A stretch of 64,000 bases of DNA from Zanthoxylum bungeanum (lineage: Eukaryota > Streptophyta > Magnoliopsida > Sapindales > Rutaceae). This document shows, in pieces, positions 12,901 to 24,001 of the stretch; the first letter of the stretch is position 1, and every line of letters starts with the position of its first letter. Below the pieces are notes generated by a model that worked only from the letters and a program-made list of their open reading frames with translations, was not told the origin of the DNA and did no database searches. A program made the position numbers and the translations under genes. Location of the stretch: assembly GCA_019454045.1 (NCBI GenBank), contig SKCR01006527.1, forward strand, positions 186,001 to 250,000, written 5' to 3'.

Positions 12901-13269
12901 AGACTCAACCTGGGACAGGTGTCGCAACGCCAATTGTCGAAGGATGGGAACGGCGGGAAAATGAAAAGGATGAAGAGTCGCCCTAGACAAGTGTTGTGAT
13001 ACGATTCGATGGGAAGGAATAAAGGTGACGTGTGATGAAATGAGACACTGAAATGACATGAAAAATGGCTCATTAATGGGCGTCATGATGAAACGTGTTA
13101 GGAAAGGTCGCTCATTTATTGCAGAAGTGATGGGCTCGCATGGGGAATACAAAGGGCGGCCCAACAAATTGTAGGGAGAGGACTTGTAGGCCGACATCTA
13201 CCACCCTGATATGAAGAAATTCACCTCGATTTCATTTCCAATTCAATCAAGGTGAATTTGGGGGACAAT

Positions 13270-13838
13270 TGTTGACAAAAGAAAGTCACCATAGAGCGAA
13301 ATCGCCCTAGAGCGAATGAGTAAATGACGAAGGCAAGCAGAGCAACGAAGGGAATAGCGATCAGAGCTATCACCAGATGACACATCGATTAGAACGACAA
13401 AGAACTCAGGACGACCAAAAAAGCGATTAAGACGACAAGGGACTTAGGATGACCGAACACATGATGCAGTTGACCCCACGATTACAGCAGTTAGGCAGTT
13501 CCCTCCACGATCAGGCAGTTATGGCGCACAACTCAACGGTTGGAAGCATGACCCAACAGTTGCAAGGAAATTATGAGCCGAAACCGTTCGAGCGGTTTAC
13601 AAATTCCACTATAAAAGGCTCACTCATGCGAAGATTTAAACTCCGATCAAATGAAGACTCAAACGAGTATATTTTTTATTTTTCATTTCTTAGTTTCATA
13701 ATCCTTAGGACTGTAACTTGTGCGCTTGCGTCCCTTGGAGTCTTATTCACTTAATCAAACACCCCTTGCTGGGACTTTGTCTCAAGAGGTTTGAACCTTA
13801 CACATTGTTCTTTCTTCCGGCAGAAAATTTCGCAAACA
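13270..13838 (+). repeat. 3' LTR of G1 (569 bp)
   Basis: It begins TGTTGACAAAAG right after a purine-rich tract ending GGGGGACAAT and ends TTTCGCAAACA, with TGTT...AACA inverted ends. It contains a TATA box (CTATAAAAGG, about 13610). No partner LTR is in the window. Confidence 0.75.
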
Positions 13839-14999
13839 ATATTCAAAGTATATAGTTTTCCAAAATGAGTATATGTGACCATTTCAGTATTTCTAAAAAG
13901 ACAAATCTATGGCTCTGGCTCTATGTGATCATTTCACCAAACTGCAGGGTGTCGTTTTTTACCTCGCCCATAAATTACAAGGGGTTAAGCAAATGACGAC
14001 GTTAATGATCTACTCCATTGAGAAAATATGACTGTGATTATCCTTGTAAAAAATATGTATGTTTTTATAAAAAAAAAAAAAAAAAATGTGACTGTTTTTA
14101 TTAAAAAAATAATAATAATAATAATTGTAAATTGACCATCAATAAACAAAAATATGATTATCATAAAAAAAATAACTAAAATCATTAAAATATAATTATC
14201 CTTATAAAAAAAATATGATTAGCTCATTCAAATTTATTTATCCTTATTTTTTTAAAAAAAAAAAAATGTCGTCCACTCTCTTATCTTAAAAAGAAATATT
14301 ACGAGCATGCCGCTTGTTAACATCCGCGTTGCTGCTTGCTATTTGCGTGGCACTTGGCTCTGCACTTGTCGTGTGAAGACTTTATGTCAAATATAATTGC
14401 CTCGATTTGATTTTTATTTTCTCCAACCTCTCCAGTTATTTATATATACTATTATTACAACATTTTAAGTAGTAATTTTTAATTTTATGAAGAAAAAGAA
14501 AGTAGTCACGTGGTCAATACAGGGAAAACCCATAATATAATCATATCCCGAATTAAATTGAAATTTTAATATTTATGTATTTAAAGTCAATTTGAAACTT
14601 TATAAGTACTAATAAAAGAAACATTATTTTAAAACAATATGGAAATTTATAAAACTAGCCTAAAAAAAACTCATTTGCCAAATGACCAACAATATTTGCT
14701 ATTTGCATTTTCAGCCTCAGTCTCCGAATGACACATCGAAGTGGGTGAAAAATTCGGAAATCCGAAGTTTGAAAAAATGTCTTTAAAATCGAGCATTCCC
14801 CATTTATTCTCACTACAAAAACTTAGCATTTTTATGATAATACAATAATGATTTTGATAAATTTAAACCAGATTCTCCGAAATAGTTAACGATTTTTATT
14901 GATACATAAATAGGATTTTTACATATAAGTTCGAAAATATAAATAAAAAAACATCACTTTCTAATACATCAAATTTATTTACATAAGTTGAAATTATTG
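13839..14999. other. AT-rich intergenic DNA, nothing recognised
   Basis: There are poly-A/poly-T runs near 14070-14270 and a short (AAT)n stretch. No gene, TIR or RNA signature was seen. Confidence 0.6.
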
Positions 15000-15430
15000 T
15001 TAACTTGGATTTTCTCTAAGATAAGTCACGCATGAACGTCTATTATGTCCACGTTCGCCACATCGACCGCACATGACTTGCACTGTTTGTTCGCCATGTG
15101 ACGGTCTTCTATTTGTTTTTGGTCGTCCCGTCAAAACACGCTCATTTGGTGGCAATACATTCAAACCTGTATTGAAAATCAAAACATTAATTAAAATTAT
15201 TTTTGAATATTTTTCTAATGAATAAAGTAATAATATTATACCTAATGACTTTTATAGCAAGACCCAATCAGATTGGTTACCAACATGATGGATAATTTCC
15301 CTATACGCAGCACGAACGGTGGTCGATGTGTACAACTTACTCTAAAGATTATAGCATTTGATTCTATCACCTTCAGTAAACTCACCACTTGATTACGACC
15401 CCCTGGATATTTTCTTCATCTCTACCCATT
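15000..15430 (-). pseudogene. C-terminal remnant of a Mutator-like (MULE) transposase
   Basis: The minus strand encodes AAYREIIHHVGNQSDWV, resembling the segment after the SWIM finger of MULE transposases. The typical tail follows: LNVLPPNERVLTGRPKTNRR and a zinc knuckle CGRCGERGHNRRSC (CX2CX4HX4C). An intron at 15241-15167 (GTATAA...ACAG, 75 bp) joins the two parts in frame. One in-frame TAA lies just before the donor, and more stops lie upstream. No transposase core is present. It is unclear whether it belonged to the MULE-like elements further right. Confidence 0.7.
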
Positions 15431-16322
15431 GTATAATTATCTCATGGAGCTTCATTTTTATTTTTTTAATATGCATAATTCAATCAAATTATTACTACCA
15501 AACATGCAATTAAACATAAACACAAAGACTTGGAAAAAAACTTGTAAATTATAGAAGATTAAAACTTGAGACCAAGTCGAGAAAATATGTCCTTAAGAAC
15601 TTATTAGCTCCGCCTCGGTGCACTTACGGATCTCTTGGCTAACGTTCTCTCATGATACTTGGTTGCTTCTTGATTAAATGACACTAACTCTCTATAATTC
15701 TTAGACTCTCTAATATGTCTTTAAAACTTATGAAAATAACATTGGATGTAGAAATAATTGAGTGAGTAAAAAATAAGAACCCAAGACCCTATTTATAGAT
15801 ATGAAAAGTTGGCATGGAAGAAGTACCCTTAAACTTAAAGATGCAATCTTTAAATCGGTCATAACTCATTAATGTACCATTTCAACTCAAATGTTATATT
15901 TTTTTCCCTCTAAAGAATATTTACATTCATTCGGTATCTTTCCTAAGTGTCATATATTAAGAACATGTCTTATCACAAGACATCATATAAATAAACCTTA
16001 TATTTATGAAATTTCCTACCATTTACAGATCCTTTTACTATAAGACGGTCACAACTAGCGTCAATGCTACCACCAAAATGCTCTCCATGACATCCTCTAT
16101 CATTTCCCTACTTCAAATTACCGAAAACGACATTCAGTTGCCGGATCTATCTCTCTCTCTTCCCTTTGTTTCTCTCTCCTCCCTCTCATATTTTCGTTCA
16201 CTGCACAAGGAATAAGAAGCCAAAAACGAAACCTTTCAATCTAACCCTTTTGACCCTTGACTTGTAAGGGTAAATGTTAAAAATACCCTTGTCAATTTAG
16301 GGTTATTATAACACCTTCCCGT
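15431..16322. other. intergenic, nothing recognised
   Basis: AT-rich sequence with a (CT)n run near 16150-16175. No supported gene. Confidence 0.5.
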
Positions 16323-16330
16323 GTTGGTAG

Positions 16331-16944
16331 TAGACCTGGCCGGCGGTTCGGTTCCGGTTCGGAACCGAACCGAACCGGCCAGTTCCCGGTTCCACAAGTG
16401 TGGAACCGGAATCGTAAACCGAATCGGAACCGAACCGGTCGGTTCCGGTTCCCCTTTTGGTTTTTTTTTTTTTTAATAATAAATTTTAAAAAAAAAAATC
16501 TATAATCGTAATGTTTTTTCAAACTATCACATCATTTTTATAGAATTATTTTTTATAAAATTCTTGTAACATATAATTCTTTTTATAGCCAACTATTGGC
16601 TAGTGTTTTCTTCATATAAGCGATGTGAGATATTTTTTACTTGGCTATTGTGTCCCACATCGCTTATATAAAGAAGTCAATAACCAAAAGTTGGCTATAA
16701 AAAGGATGTGGACATTCATGTTTTAGTATTGCAATTTTAAACCTCATTAATATTAATAAAATAAATTGAGATTTACTTGTGGAACCTTACGGTTCCAAGT
16801 AAATAATTTTTTTTTTGTTTACTTTCGGTTCCAACCGGAACCGTTCGGTTCTTGCAGTTCCAACCGGTTCGGTCAGGGTGAGAACCCTAACCGAATCGAT
16901 TAGGTTCCGGTTCGGTTCCGGAACCGGAACATTGGCCGGGTCTA
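16331..16944. mobile_element. non-autonomous hAT element (MITE), 614 bp
   Basis: The terminal inverted repeat is TAGACCYGGCC: TAGACCTGGCC at the left and the complement of GGCCGGGTCTA at the right. It is flanked by a perfect 8 bp target duplication GTTGGTAG (16323-16330 and 16945-16952), diagnostic of hAT elements. Both ends are rich in repeated GGTTCCGGTTCGG blocks. An internal inverted repeat spans about 16579-16704, with arms containing TATAGCCAAC and its complement. There is no transposase ORF. A 217 bp relative lies at 23785-24001. Confidence 0.88.
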
Positions 16945-17091
16945 GTTGGTAGGATGAAAATCAATTAGGGGAACTCCAGTGCTGGCTTGGGTGTAGGGAT
17001 GAGGAACTATTAGGGCAAAGTAGTTCTAGCTGCAACTAAAGTGGATTAAATTTTGGGACATGTGGAGAGTGCAAAAACAAAAACAAAATGT

Positions 17092-17266
17092 CCCATGAGG
17101 GGTGTGGCTTGGTGGTGTAAGGTTTAGGATCTCATATTGAGGTATTAAGTTCTAATCCAGGGGGATGCGTTTCTTATAAGAGCCTAGGACAGGCGGGATT
17201 TTTACCTACGCCGCGACCCAAAATGAGTGATTTGGTGGCGGAGTTTACAACGTTTCAAAAAAAAAA
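17092..17266 (+). mobile_element. tRNA-derived SINE
   Basis: The polymerase III A box TGGCTTGGTGG (17105-17115) and B box GTTCTAATCC (17149-17158) have tRNA-like spacing. They are followed by an unrelated body and an A-rich 3' tail (CAAAAAAAAAA). A short repeat AAAATGT flanks the copy (17085-17091 and 17263-17269). The length of about 175 bp fits plant SINEs. No autonomous partner is visible here. Confidence 0.65.
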
Positions 17267-17697
17267 TGTTGTTTGATATTGATTATGCTAAGTCAACATG
17301 ATTTTTAACTTTTATTCTAAAATATGATTCTAAAAATATTATATTATTTTGATTTATTTCATATATTCAAGGTGCAATTAAATATTTGAGTTCTTTTAAA
17401 ATTAATTTATACCGAAAATCTGTAATGATACTGCGCATAGGAGTAATTCTTTGATGCAACGGATGTATGGGTGACGTGGTACCACCAACGAATTAGAAAA
17501 TGACATGTATAATTTAATACTTATTTTTTAGTTGTTTTTTTAATTTTTTAGCACACGTGACAATAAATGATTAGTTTGTTACATGAATGACGTGGTACTA
17601 TTATTGCATTGTAGATTTCCCCTGCCCATAGACTAGTTACTTAGGGGTGCATGGAGGGATGATAATCTGTTTCATGATGAAAACCCTTGAACTTTAA

Positions 17698-17719
17698 AAT
17701 AATAATAATAATAATAATA

Positions 17720-17752
<33 letters not shown>
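17698..17752. repeat. (AAT)n microsatellite
   Basis: An almost pure AAT repeat with one interruption, directly abutting a MULE-like element whose target duplication is itself AAT-rich. Confidence 0.9.
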
Positions 17753-18543
17753 GGAAAAAATGCAAAAGTGACCCTCTAACTTTCATGTTTTTTCATTTAA
17801 GTCCGTTAACTTTCAGTTTTGTCAATTCAGTCCTCTAACTTTCAATTTTTGTCAATTCAAGGCTCATTTATAAATTCATCACGTACTTTGCTTGTTATTT
17901 AATTAATACCCTCAATTAGAAAATATAGGCAGACATAGGAAGTTAAAGCAAAGTAAACGTACTGCTTGCATCTTCGAACTATTTTTTGTCAAAAACACAT
18001 ATCTCAAGTTCAATATGACTTTTTGTCAAAAAATTATAAAAATTATAACGAAGATATGTATGTATTTATTACAAGATATTAAGATAATCAAATGTTTTAC
18101 CTACTATATTTAGACTCGAATCGAATGATTCGATTGTGTTATTTTCAATCCTTCAAAAAAAACCACGAGATATACATTTTACACTGCAGTTGATCAGTGG
18201 ACCATAGCGACGAGTGTGGAAAATAATTATACGCAACTTATTTAGCAAAAACTTAATGGTTAGACATTACAATACATGTGATTGCACATAATCAAAAAAT
18301 AGCTCAAAGATGCAAGCATAATACGTTTATTTTGCTTTAGCTGCCTCTGTATGCCTATATTTTCTAATTGAGGGTTTTAATTAAATAACAGGCAAAGTAC
18401 GTTTACTTTGCTGTTGCCGTTATTTGTACCGGAGTCTTGAATTGACAAAAATTGAAAGTTAAAGGACTAAATTGACAAAACTAAAACTTAACCGACTTAA
18501 ATGAAAAACATGAAAGTTAGAGGGTCACTTTTACATTTTTACC
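17753..18543. mobile_element. MULE-like non-autonomous element A with long TIRs, 791 bp
   Basis: The ends read GGAAAAAATGCAAAAGTGACC and the complement of a near-identical right end. TIR homology extends for over 200 bp through repeated CTAACTTTCA and GTCAATTCAGTCC phrases. The flanking 9-mers TAATAATAA / AAATAATAA match at 8 of 9, consistent with the 9 bp duplications of Mutator-type elements but ambiguous in AAT-rich DNA. No coding. The same TIR family occurs at 62522-62961. Confidence 0.78.
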
Positions 18544-18635
18544 AAATAATAATTAATTTGACGAGGCCACGTAGCAGGGCCATCTGGCATCCTGGAACAA
18601 GTATAGTTTATAGTTTATATTGTTTATTAAAAAAA

Positions 18636-19420
18636 GGAAAAACCCACCTTAAGGCCCCTGTATTTTCAATGTTTTATACATTACACCCCTGTACTAAATT
18701 TTCTACACATTGCACCCCTGTACTCTCAATTTTTTTTACATTGCACCCCTGTACTAAATTTTCTACACATTGCACCCCTGCACTCTAAAAAAATTGACAT
18801 TTCACCCTTATTTTAACGGCAAATTAACAGAGTTGAGAAATATTCTGACATCACCCACCCTTATTTCAGATTGGACCGAGCAAATTTTTTACTTTGAAGT
18901 TATGATAGGGCGCATAACTATATGTTAGGGCGCATAAATATTATGTTCCTTCTGATACATTCAAAAATCCAACTAATTTATTGCAAAAATTAGATCAAAA
19001 CTACGATCTTGGAGTGTTATTAATGAACAACAAAAAACAAACAAAGATGCTTCACTGTTATCAGACAGCATTCCTAAAGAACGACAACTAGTATTGCATG
19101 TCATGCATGCACATTTATAGCAAACACCCATTTTTTTAGCTCTTCTCTTTTTAGCATAGATGTTTCTTACTAAACCAGGCAGATATGACACAAATAAAGG
19201 TGGGTGATGTCAGAATATTTCTCAACTCTGTTAACTTGCCGTTAAAATAAGGGTGGAATGTCAATTTTTTTAGAGTGCAGGGGTGCAATGTGTAGAAAAT
19301 TTAGTACAGGGGTGCAATATAAAAATATTGAGAGTACAGGGGTGCAATGTGTAGAAAATTTAGTACAGGGGTGTAATGTAAAAAACATTGAGAGTATAGG
19401 GACCTTAAGGTGGTTTTTCC
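18636..19420. mobile_element. MULE-like element C carrying a host-gene fragment, 785 bp
   Basis: The ends read GGAAAAACC(C)ACCTTAAGG at both sides, with long TIRs of about 230 bp built from repeated TGCACCCCTGTACT units. It is flanked by a perfect 9 bp target duplication TTAAAAAAA (18627-18635 and 19421-19429). The unique core holds a fragment of a cysteine-rich coding sequence on the minus strand, so it has Pack-MULE architecture. It lies about 240 bp upstream of the ATG of the gene at 19669, in its proximal promoter. Confidence 0.85.
19050..19191 (-). pseudogene. captured gene fragment in MULE-like element C (cysteine cluster)
   Basis: The minus strand encodes YLPGLVRNIYAKKRRAKK then MGVCYKCACMTCNTSCRSLG. 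The cysteine cluster and flanking basic stretch match the segment at about 46190-46330 in the Athila-like element G4 (there YAKKRRAKQMGVCYKCAR...). Similarity stops shortly after CRSLGM, consistent with a captured exon end. I do not recognise the parent family. The fragment is too short to be functional by itself. Confidence 0.7.
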
Positions 19421-19668
19421 TTAAAAAAATCCTAAGTAGCTATTCACTTTTTCGGCTCCATGTAATTTGCCCAAAATCTCAAATTCAAAAAATTGTTCCG
19501 TTACTAATAAATTGCCCCAAACCTTTCCCTCTCCTCCTTTGCTCCACCCACTCTCATAGCTAGGGTTTCACTTCCCATTCCCTCTCAGAAAAATTCATCT
19601 TCACACACCTACAGCCAATCATCTCCCTCCACGTTCCCCCCAATTTCAAATTCCACCACTCTCAAAAA

Positions 19669-22600
19669 ATGAACTTCACAAAATCAGCCGACAATTTTCA
19701 TCCCATGTTAAAAGAATCAATCGATCGATTTTTACGCGAATACACAAAAGGCTCCACCGATTTCTCCAATTTCACTTCGATTTTCTCTCGCTTGCTTCAA
19801 AATTTACCCGATCCCTCGTTGGAGTACGTTTGGTTTTACTCGGCGCTTAATTTTTACAGCTCTAATTTTACCGCTTTGCATTCTTTGAAGCAATTTTTAG
19901 CTGTTAAGGACTTGTTTCAGCTGCTTGTGTCTTGTTCTAGTTCATGTAATGTAGTTAAAAAAGTAGCCATACTTGCTCCGGTTATTTACGAGTTGTGCCA
20001 TTTAGTGGTTGGTAAAAAGGAATTGATTAAAGATGTTGGGGGTTTGCTAGAAGGGATTGTTAGTTACATTAGCATTTGTTGTGGCTCAGAATTTGAGCAA
20101 GATGATAGGATTTTGGACTTGAATGTGAATTGTTGTTTCGTGGACTTGGTGCGAGTATGGGTGGTTGGTAAAATGGGAGATAATTGTGAGCTTAGGGGAA
20201 ATATGAAGCTGTTTTTGCCGATTGTTAATGATAAAGTGCGTGATGATGTTTGTGCGGGATGTAGAGTTGGGTACTTAGCCGGGGTTGTGATGAGCGAGGT
20301 GTTTTTGTTGAGGTTGTGTTTGAAGTTTGGGTTGGGGAGTTCGAGGGAGGAGTTGAAGAAAGACTTGTGTGATTGTGCCGTTCAAATGATAGCTGGCTTT
20401 CGGAATCATTACTTTCTTGGTGAGTTAATTTTTTTGAGTGTCTAGGCTGTTTTCAATATTTTAACTCTCATTATAATGCCTAAGTTTGGTTTATTTGTAT
20501 GGAAACTTCTATTGTTACTATAATCCTGGGTATAGCATATATCTTATGGGTCATTGAAACATGAGCTGTTAATTTTAGTGGTTAACCAATGAATCTCTCT
20601 TTTAAATATCTGGATTAGACGGTCAAGAACTTGTATATCTGCTTATAATTTTTGTTATAAATCATATCAAACTACTTGGGATCATTAATATTTTCTGAGT
20701 TCTAATTTCTTTCATTTAATATCAGTTATATTATTGCCTTTGATATTGATTTTTCATTTGAATGTAATGGTGTATGTTTTTATTAATTTCTTCTTGGTGC
20801 ATGCAAGATACCCTTCTCAAGATGCTGCTGGAGCCTGTTTTGCCTGTATCCTCCCTGCTGGTCAGTATTCACCTTTTTTTTGGCTTCAATTTACTTTCTC
20901 CAAGGTTAACTTATCATATGAAACCATCAGGCTCAGTTAAAGCTTTTAGTTCTCTCATTAGGTGAAACCTAAGTCGCGAGTCTATGGCCTGGTGCTGTTA
21001 TACGTTTGACATAGTGAGAAAATACAGAATTATGCAGGAGAGTGAATCAGCTAGTGTACGTTCTTGAAAGTACGAGAAAGAAAGCTCTCACAAGAGAGGA
21101 GTAGGTCTCATTTGAGTAATAAACTGAGTATTATTGATGAAAGGTATGAAAATAAACTAGAATAACAACCCTGTTTATACTAGTAGGTAATTGATCCTAA
21201 TTCTAAGAAAACTATGATTCTTTATAAGAAAAGTAATTTGACCCTAAAAAGAAAATATAAGACAAATCTTAATTAAACATAAACTAAGATTCCTACTTTC
21301 GTAAACTATGACTCCTATGTGTCCTACATAAGATAGTAGAAGTGGCAAAGAAAGTAATGCATCCTTATAAGATTACACTACATAACATTTCATGGGGTTG
21401 GGTGGGTGGTGTTTGGGGTACACAGTATGTATTATAATTTATACACAAGGCAACTCTGAATGGGTGAGCTGAACATCCAAAGTGAAGTGAGATTCGTCAC
21501 CCTAGTCACTGAACCTCAAAGTGTTATATTCAGCCTTAGTTTGAGGTAAGCAATATAATTTAGCCTCAAAAGTAAAAAAACTATTGCTAAAAATTCTATG
21601 CGTGATCATATTAACAAGACTGAGCTGTTGTTTGCTATTCATCATACATTAAATTTCTTTGTTTTATTTATGTGTCAATAGGGATCCATTCTTCTACCCT
21701 CAGTAGGTAGTTGAGATAGGCCTCACAATTTTGTTTTCATGGTTTTATCACATAATAAATGAGTTTTTTTCATCATTTGTCAACTTCTTGAGCATTAAGA
21801 GGACTTTTGGCTATTTGTTGCTAAAACTATTTGCTTGCCACCAAAGTAGATTATGAAACATATAGTACACTAAAACAATACCAATTTCCAACTTTAGTAT
21901 TTTTTTTCCTTGTTGCAGAGTTGCGGAGATGAATTTTGTTTGCGGCAAATCTTGTATGATGCTGTCCTAAATGTAGAGTATTCATTCCTCGCTCCTCAAA
22001 TAGAAATTCAGCTACCTTGCAAAAATATTAAAAATGTTGCTGTCAGATGGTTGCTTGTTCTTGACAATGCATTACGGTCTGCAAGGTATGAGGTTGTGAA
22101 GATTGTGGCTGAAGTGCAACAGTTGCATCCTAGAAATCTCATCTGATAAATCTCTAATTGGCAACAGGGACAATGAAGACCATGCTAAAGTCAGTTCTTT
22201 TATAAATGCATTCTCCAAATCTCGCCTGCCCTCTGAATTGATCAAGTGGGTTACTCATCAAACTGGGACAGGGGGGGAAACTAACACACCAAATATTTCC
22301 ACTCCAGTTAGTCTTATCAGTGAGTTTCTCTGCTATATCTATCCTCTTTCCAATTGCATTATTTTTCTGAGTTTAGAAATTCTTTGCTGTGGCTTGTTTG
22401 GTAACAATTCTCAACACACAGAATAATGACAAGAGCCATTAATGTTGCTAAAGTGATGCATGAGATTTACTAGATAAGATAAGCGCCCTTTTGAGTGCCA
22501 TTTGTTTTACTCTTGGTCTGTTACTGCTAAGATCTGACTTGATGAAGTTAGAGAAGACTTTAATTTGAGAAGCGACCCAGTATGTGGTGCTTGCAGATTT

Positions 22601-23066
22601 CACATATTCCGTCAAATATCTAATTATAATGTGCTGACGTTTTGCAGAGTGGCTGCTGATTGTTGAAGATCTAGGTGTCAGAGTATTTGATTGTGACATC
22701 TCCAAGATTCATGCTAAGGCTGTGATATGCAAGTCAAGAGTGGAGTATGATATCCCAATATTTATTCCTAATGGTAAGTTGAATGACAATCTCTTCTTTC
22801 ACACAAATAATGAAGAAATGGGGAATGATAAAGTTGACGGTGATCTAGAGATGGTTGATTTTGTGGATACCAAAATCTCAGCTGTGCCTATCTCGGTGAA
22901 TCCAATAGCTCTTGGTGGTACAAAGAAACGCAAAGAAGGGATAAACGTTGAAGAGAAAATACCAGTTAAATTTGTCAAGTCTCACCATCTTGATGACGGC
23001 TTAAGTAGCGGGAGTGAGGTTGATAATCCAGCCTCTGATGAGGATATGGAAGATATAAAGCAATAA
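19669..23066 (+). CDS. host gene of unknown function, four exons visible
   Basis: I do not recognise this protein. The ATG at 19669 follows a pyrimidine-rich leader (AGGGTTTCACTTCC...). Exon 1 is 19669-20419 (donor GTGAGT), exon 2 is 20808-20860 (TLLKMLLEPVLPVSSLL, donor GTCAGT), exon 3 is 21919-22319 (donor GTGAGT) and exon 4 is 22648-23066, ending in TAA. Phases agree at all three junctions. The exon 1-3 product is hydrophobic and Leu-rich, probably helical. Exon 4 gives KWLLIVEDLGVRVFDCDISK, IPIFIPNG, then an acidic tail with a basic KKRK patch, suggesting a nuclear or cytosolic protein; no signal peptide is evident. Within exon 3 the frame changes near 22140 (after VAEVQQLHPRNLI), so there is a one-base indel or an error: a 37-base intron would restore the frame but is too short. 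Intron 2 is about 1.06 kb. Confidence 0.7.
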
Positions 23067-23776
23067 AGTTTGATAAAATACCAGTGATTGCATTTTCGGA
23101 CTCATGCCTCTTGCCGTCTTCCAGCAACATCTACTCTGTTAAGGAATTTTTCTCACCGCAGCCTTAGAGGTCTCGGGTTGCAGGCAGCTATCCTTCTAAT
23201 ACTAAAAGAAGCAACGAGTAAAATGCTCAATCTGTTATTCTGTAGTGTATGTTCATATTGTGGCTCATATAGATTCTGATGAGGAGCTAATGCAACCCTA
23301 TATTCTTGTCAATTACCACTGCTATATCATATGCAATACTTTATATCCATATTCTGTATACATTTGGCTTTTGCCAAATGGCTATGTAATCCCTTAGTCA
23401 GAAATTAGATTTGACTTTTCCTCTTGAATTTTGGTTTTAGTACTTCAGTTATTGTTCATGCAGCGGCTTATGGCCCATCCGTAGCCCAAAGCTTAATGCC
23501 TGATGCTTGATTCTCATATTTGGGCCGGCCCATTTCAACAGCAATGTTTGACAAAAGATGTTCCAATATAAAAAAAAAAAAAAAAAAAATTGGGATTCAT
23601 AAACATTTTTTGTCTTTAAGATTTATTATCGAAATATGGGATAGTTTTTCATTCCAACTCAAAATATGGTATGGAATTAAAGATAATTTTTTATTCTAAA
23701 TATATAATCGAACCGAATTAAGATTGAAAAATTTCAATCCATCTCTATCGGTTGTCATCTCTAATGTGTGGACATA
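23067..23776 (+). other. 3' UTR and downstream of the unknown gene
   Basis: Non-coding; a poly-A run at about 23571-23589. No clear AATAAA signal was identified. Confidence 0.4.
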
Positions 23777-23784
23777 CATTTCAT

Positions 23785-24001
23785 TAGAGGTGGCCATGGT
23801 TCGGTTCCGGTTCCGGTTCCGGTTCCCTTCGGTTTTTTTTTTTTTTGAAAATAAAAAATTGAGATTTAAACATTAATTGACTAAAAAAATTGAGATTTAA
23901 ACTTTACGGTTCCAACCGGTTCGGTTCCGGAATCGGAACCGGAACCGTCCGATTCCAACCGATTCGATTCCGGTTCCGAACCGGAACCTTAACCGGGTCT
24001 A
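23785..24001. mobile_element. short hAT MITE, 217 bp
   Basis: It starts TAGAGGTGGCC and ends ACCGGGTCTA, with repeated GGTTCCGG blocks like the 16331 element. The flanking 8-mers CATTTCAT (23777-23784) and TATTTCAT (24002-24009) match at 7 of 8. It is probably a derivative of the same family. Confidence 0.75.

Larger units (their letters stand above)
5379..13838 (+). mobile_element. Ty3/gypsy element G1, Tat-type, with antisense PMD gene (5' end interrupted)
   Basis: On the plus strand the order is decayed PR-RT-RNase H, integrase, a convergent antisense gene (9322-12808, -), a polypurine tract (GGTGAATTTGGGGGA) and the 3' LTR. A long antisense gene between pol and the 3' LTR is known from Tat-clade elements (Grande, Retand and relatives). 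The RT motifs and the chromodomain-less integrase fit. The gag and 5' LTR lie beyond the copia insertion, left of the window. The five bases after the LTR are ATATT, the candidate target duplication. Confidence 0.8.

Noticed and set aside
16652..16671. snRNA gene promoter (USE plus TATA)
   Set aside because: The USE box matches, but the gap to the TATA motif is about 2 bases instead of roughly 23-34, and no snRNA sequence follows. It is part of a foldback in a hAT MITE.
20861..21918. A transposon insertion in intron 2 of the unknown gene
   Set aside because: Parts (about 21000-21370) look LTR-like, but I could not find terminal repeats or a target duplication.
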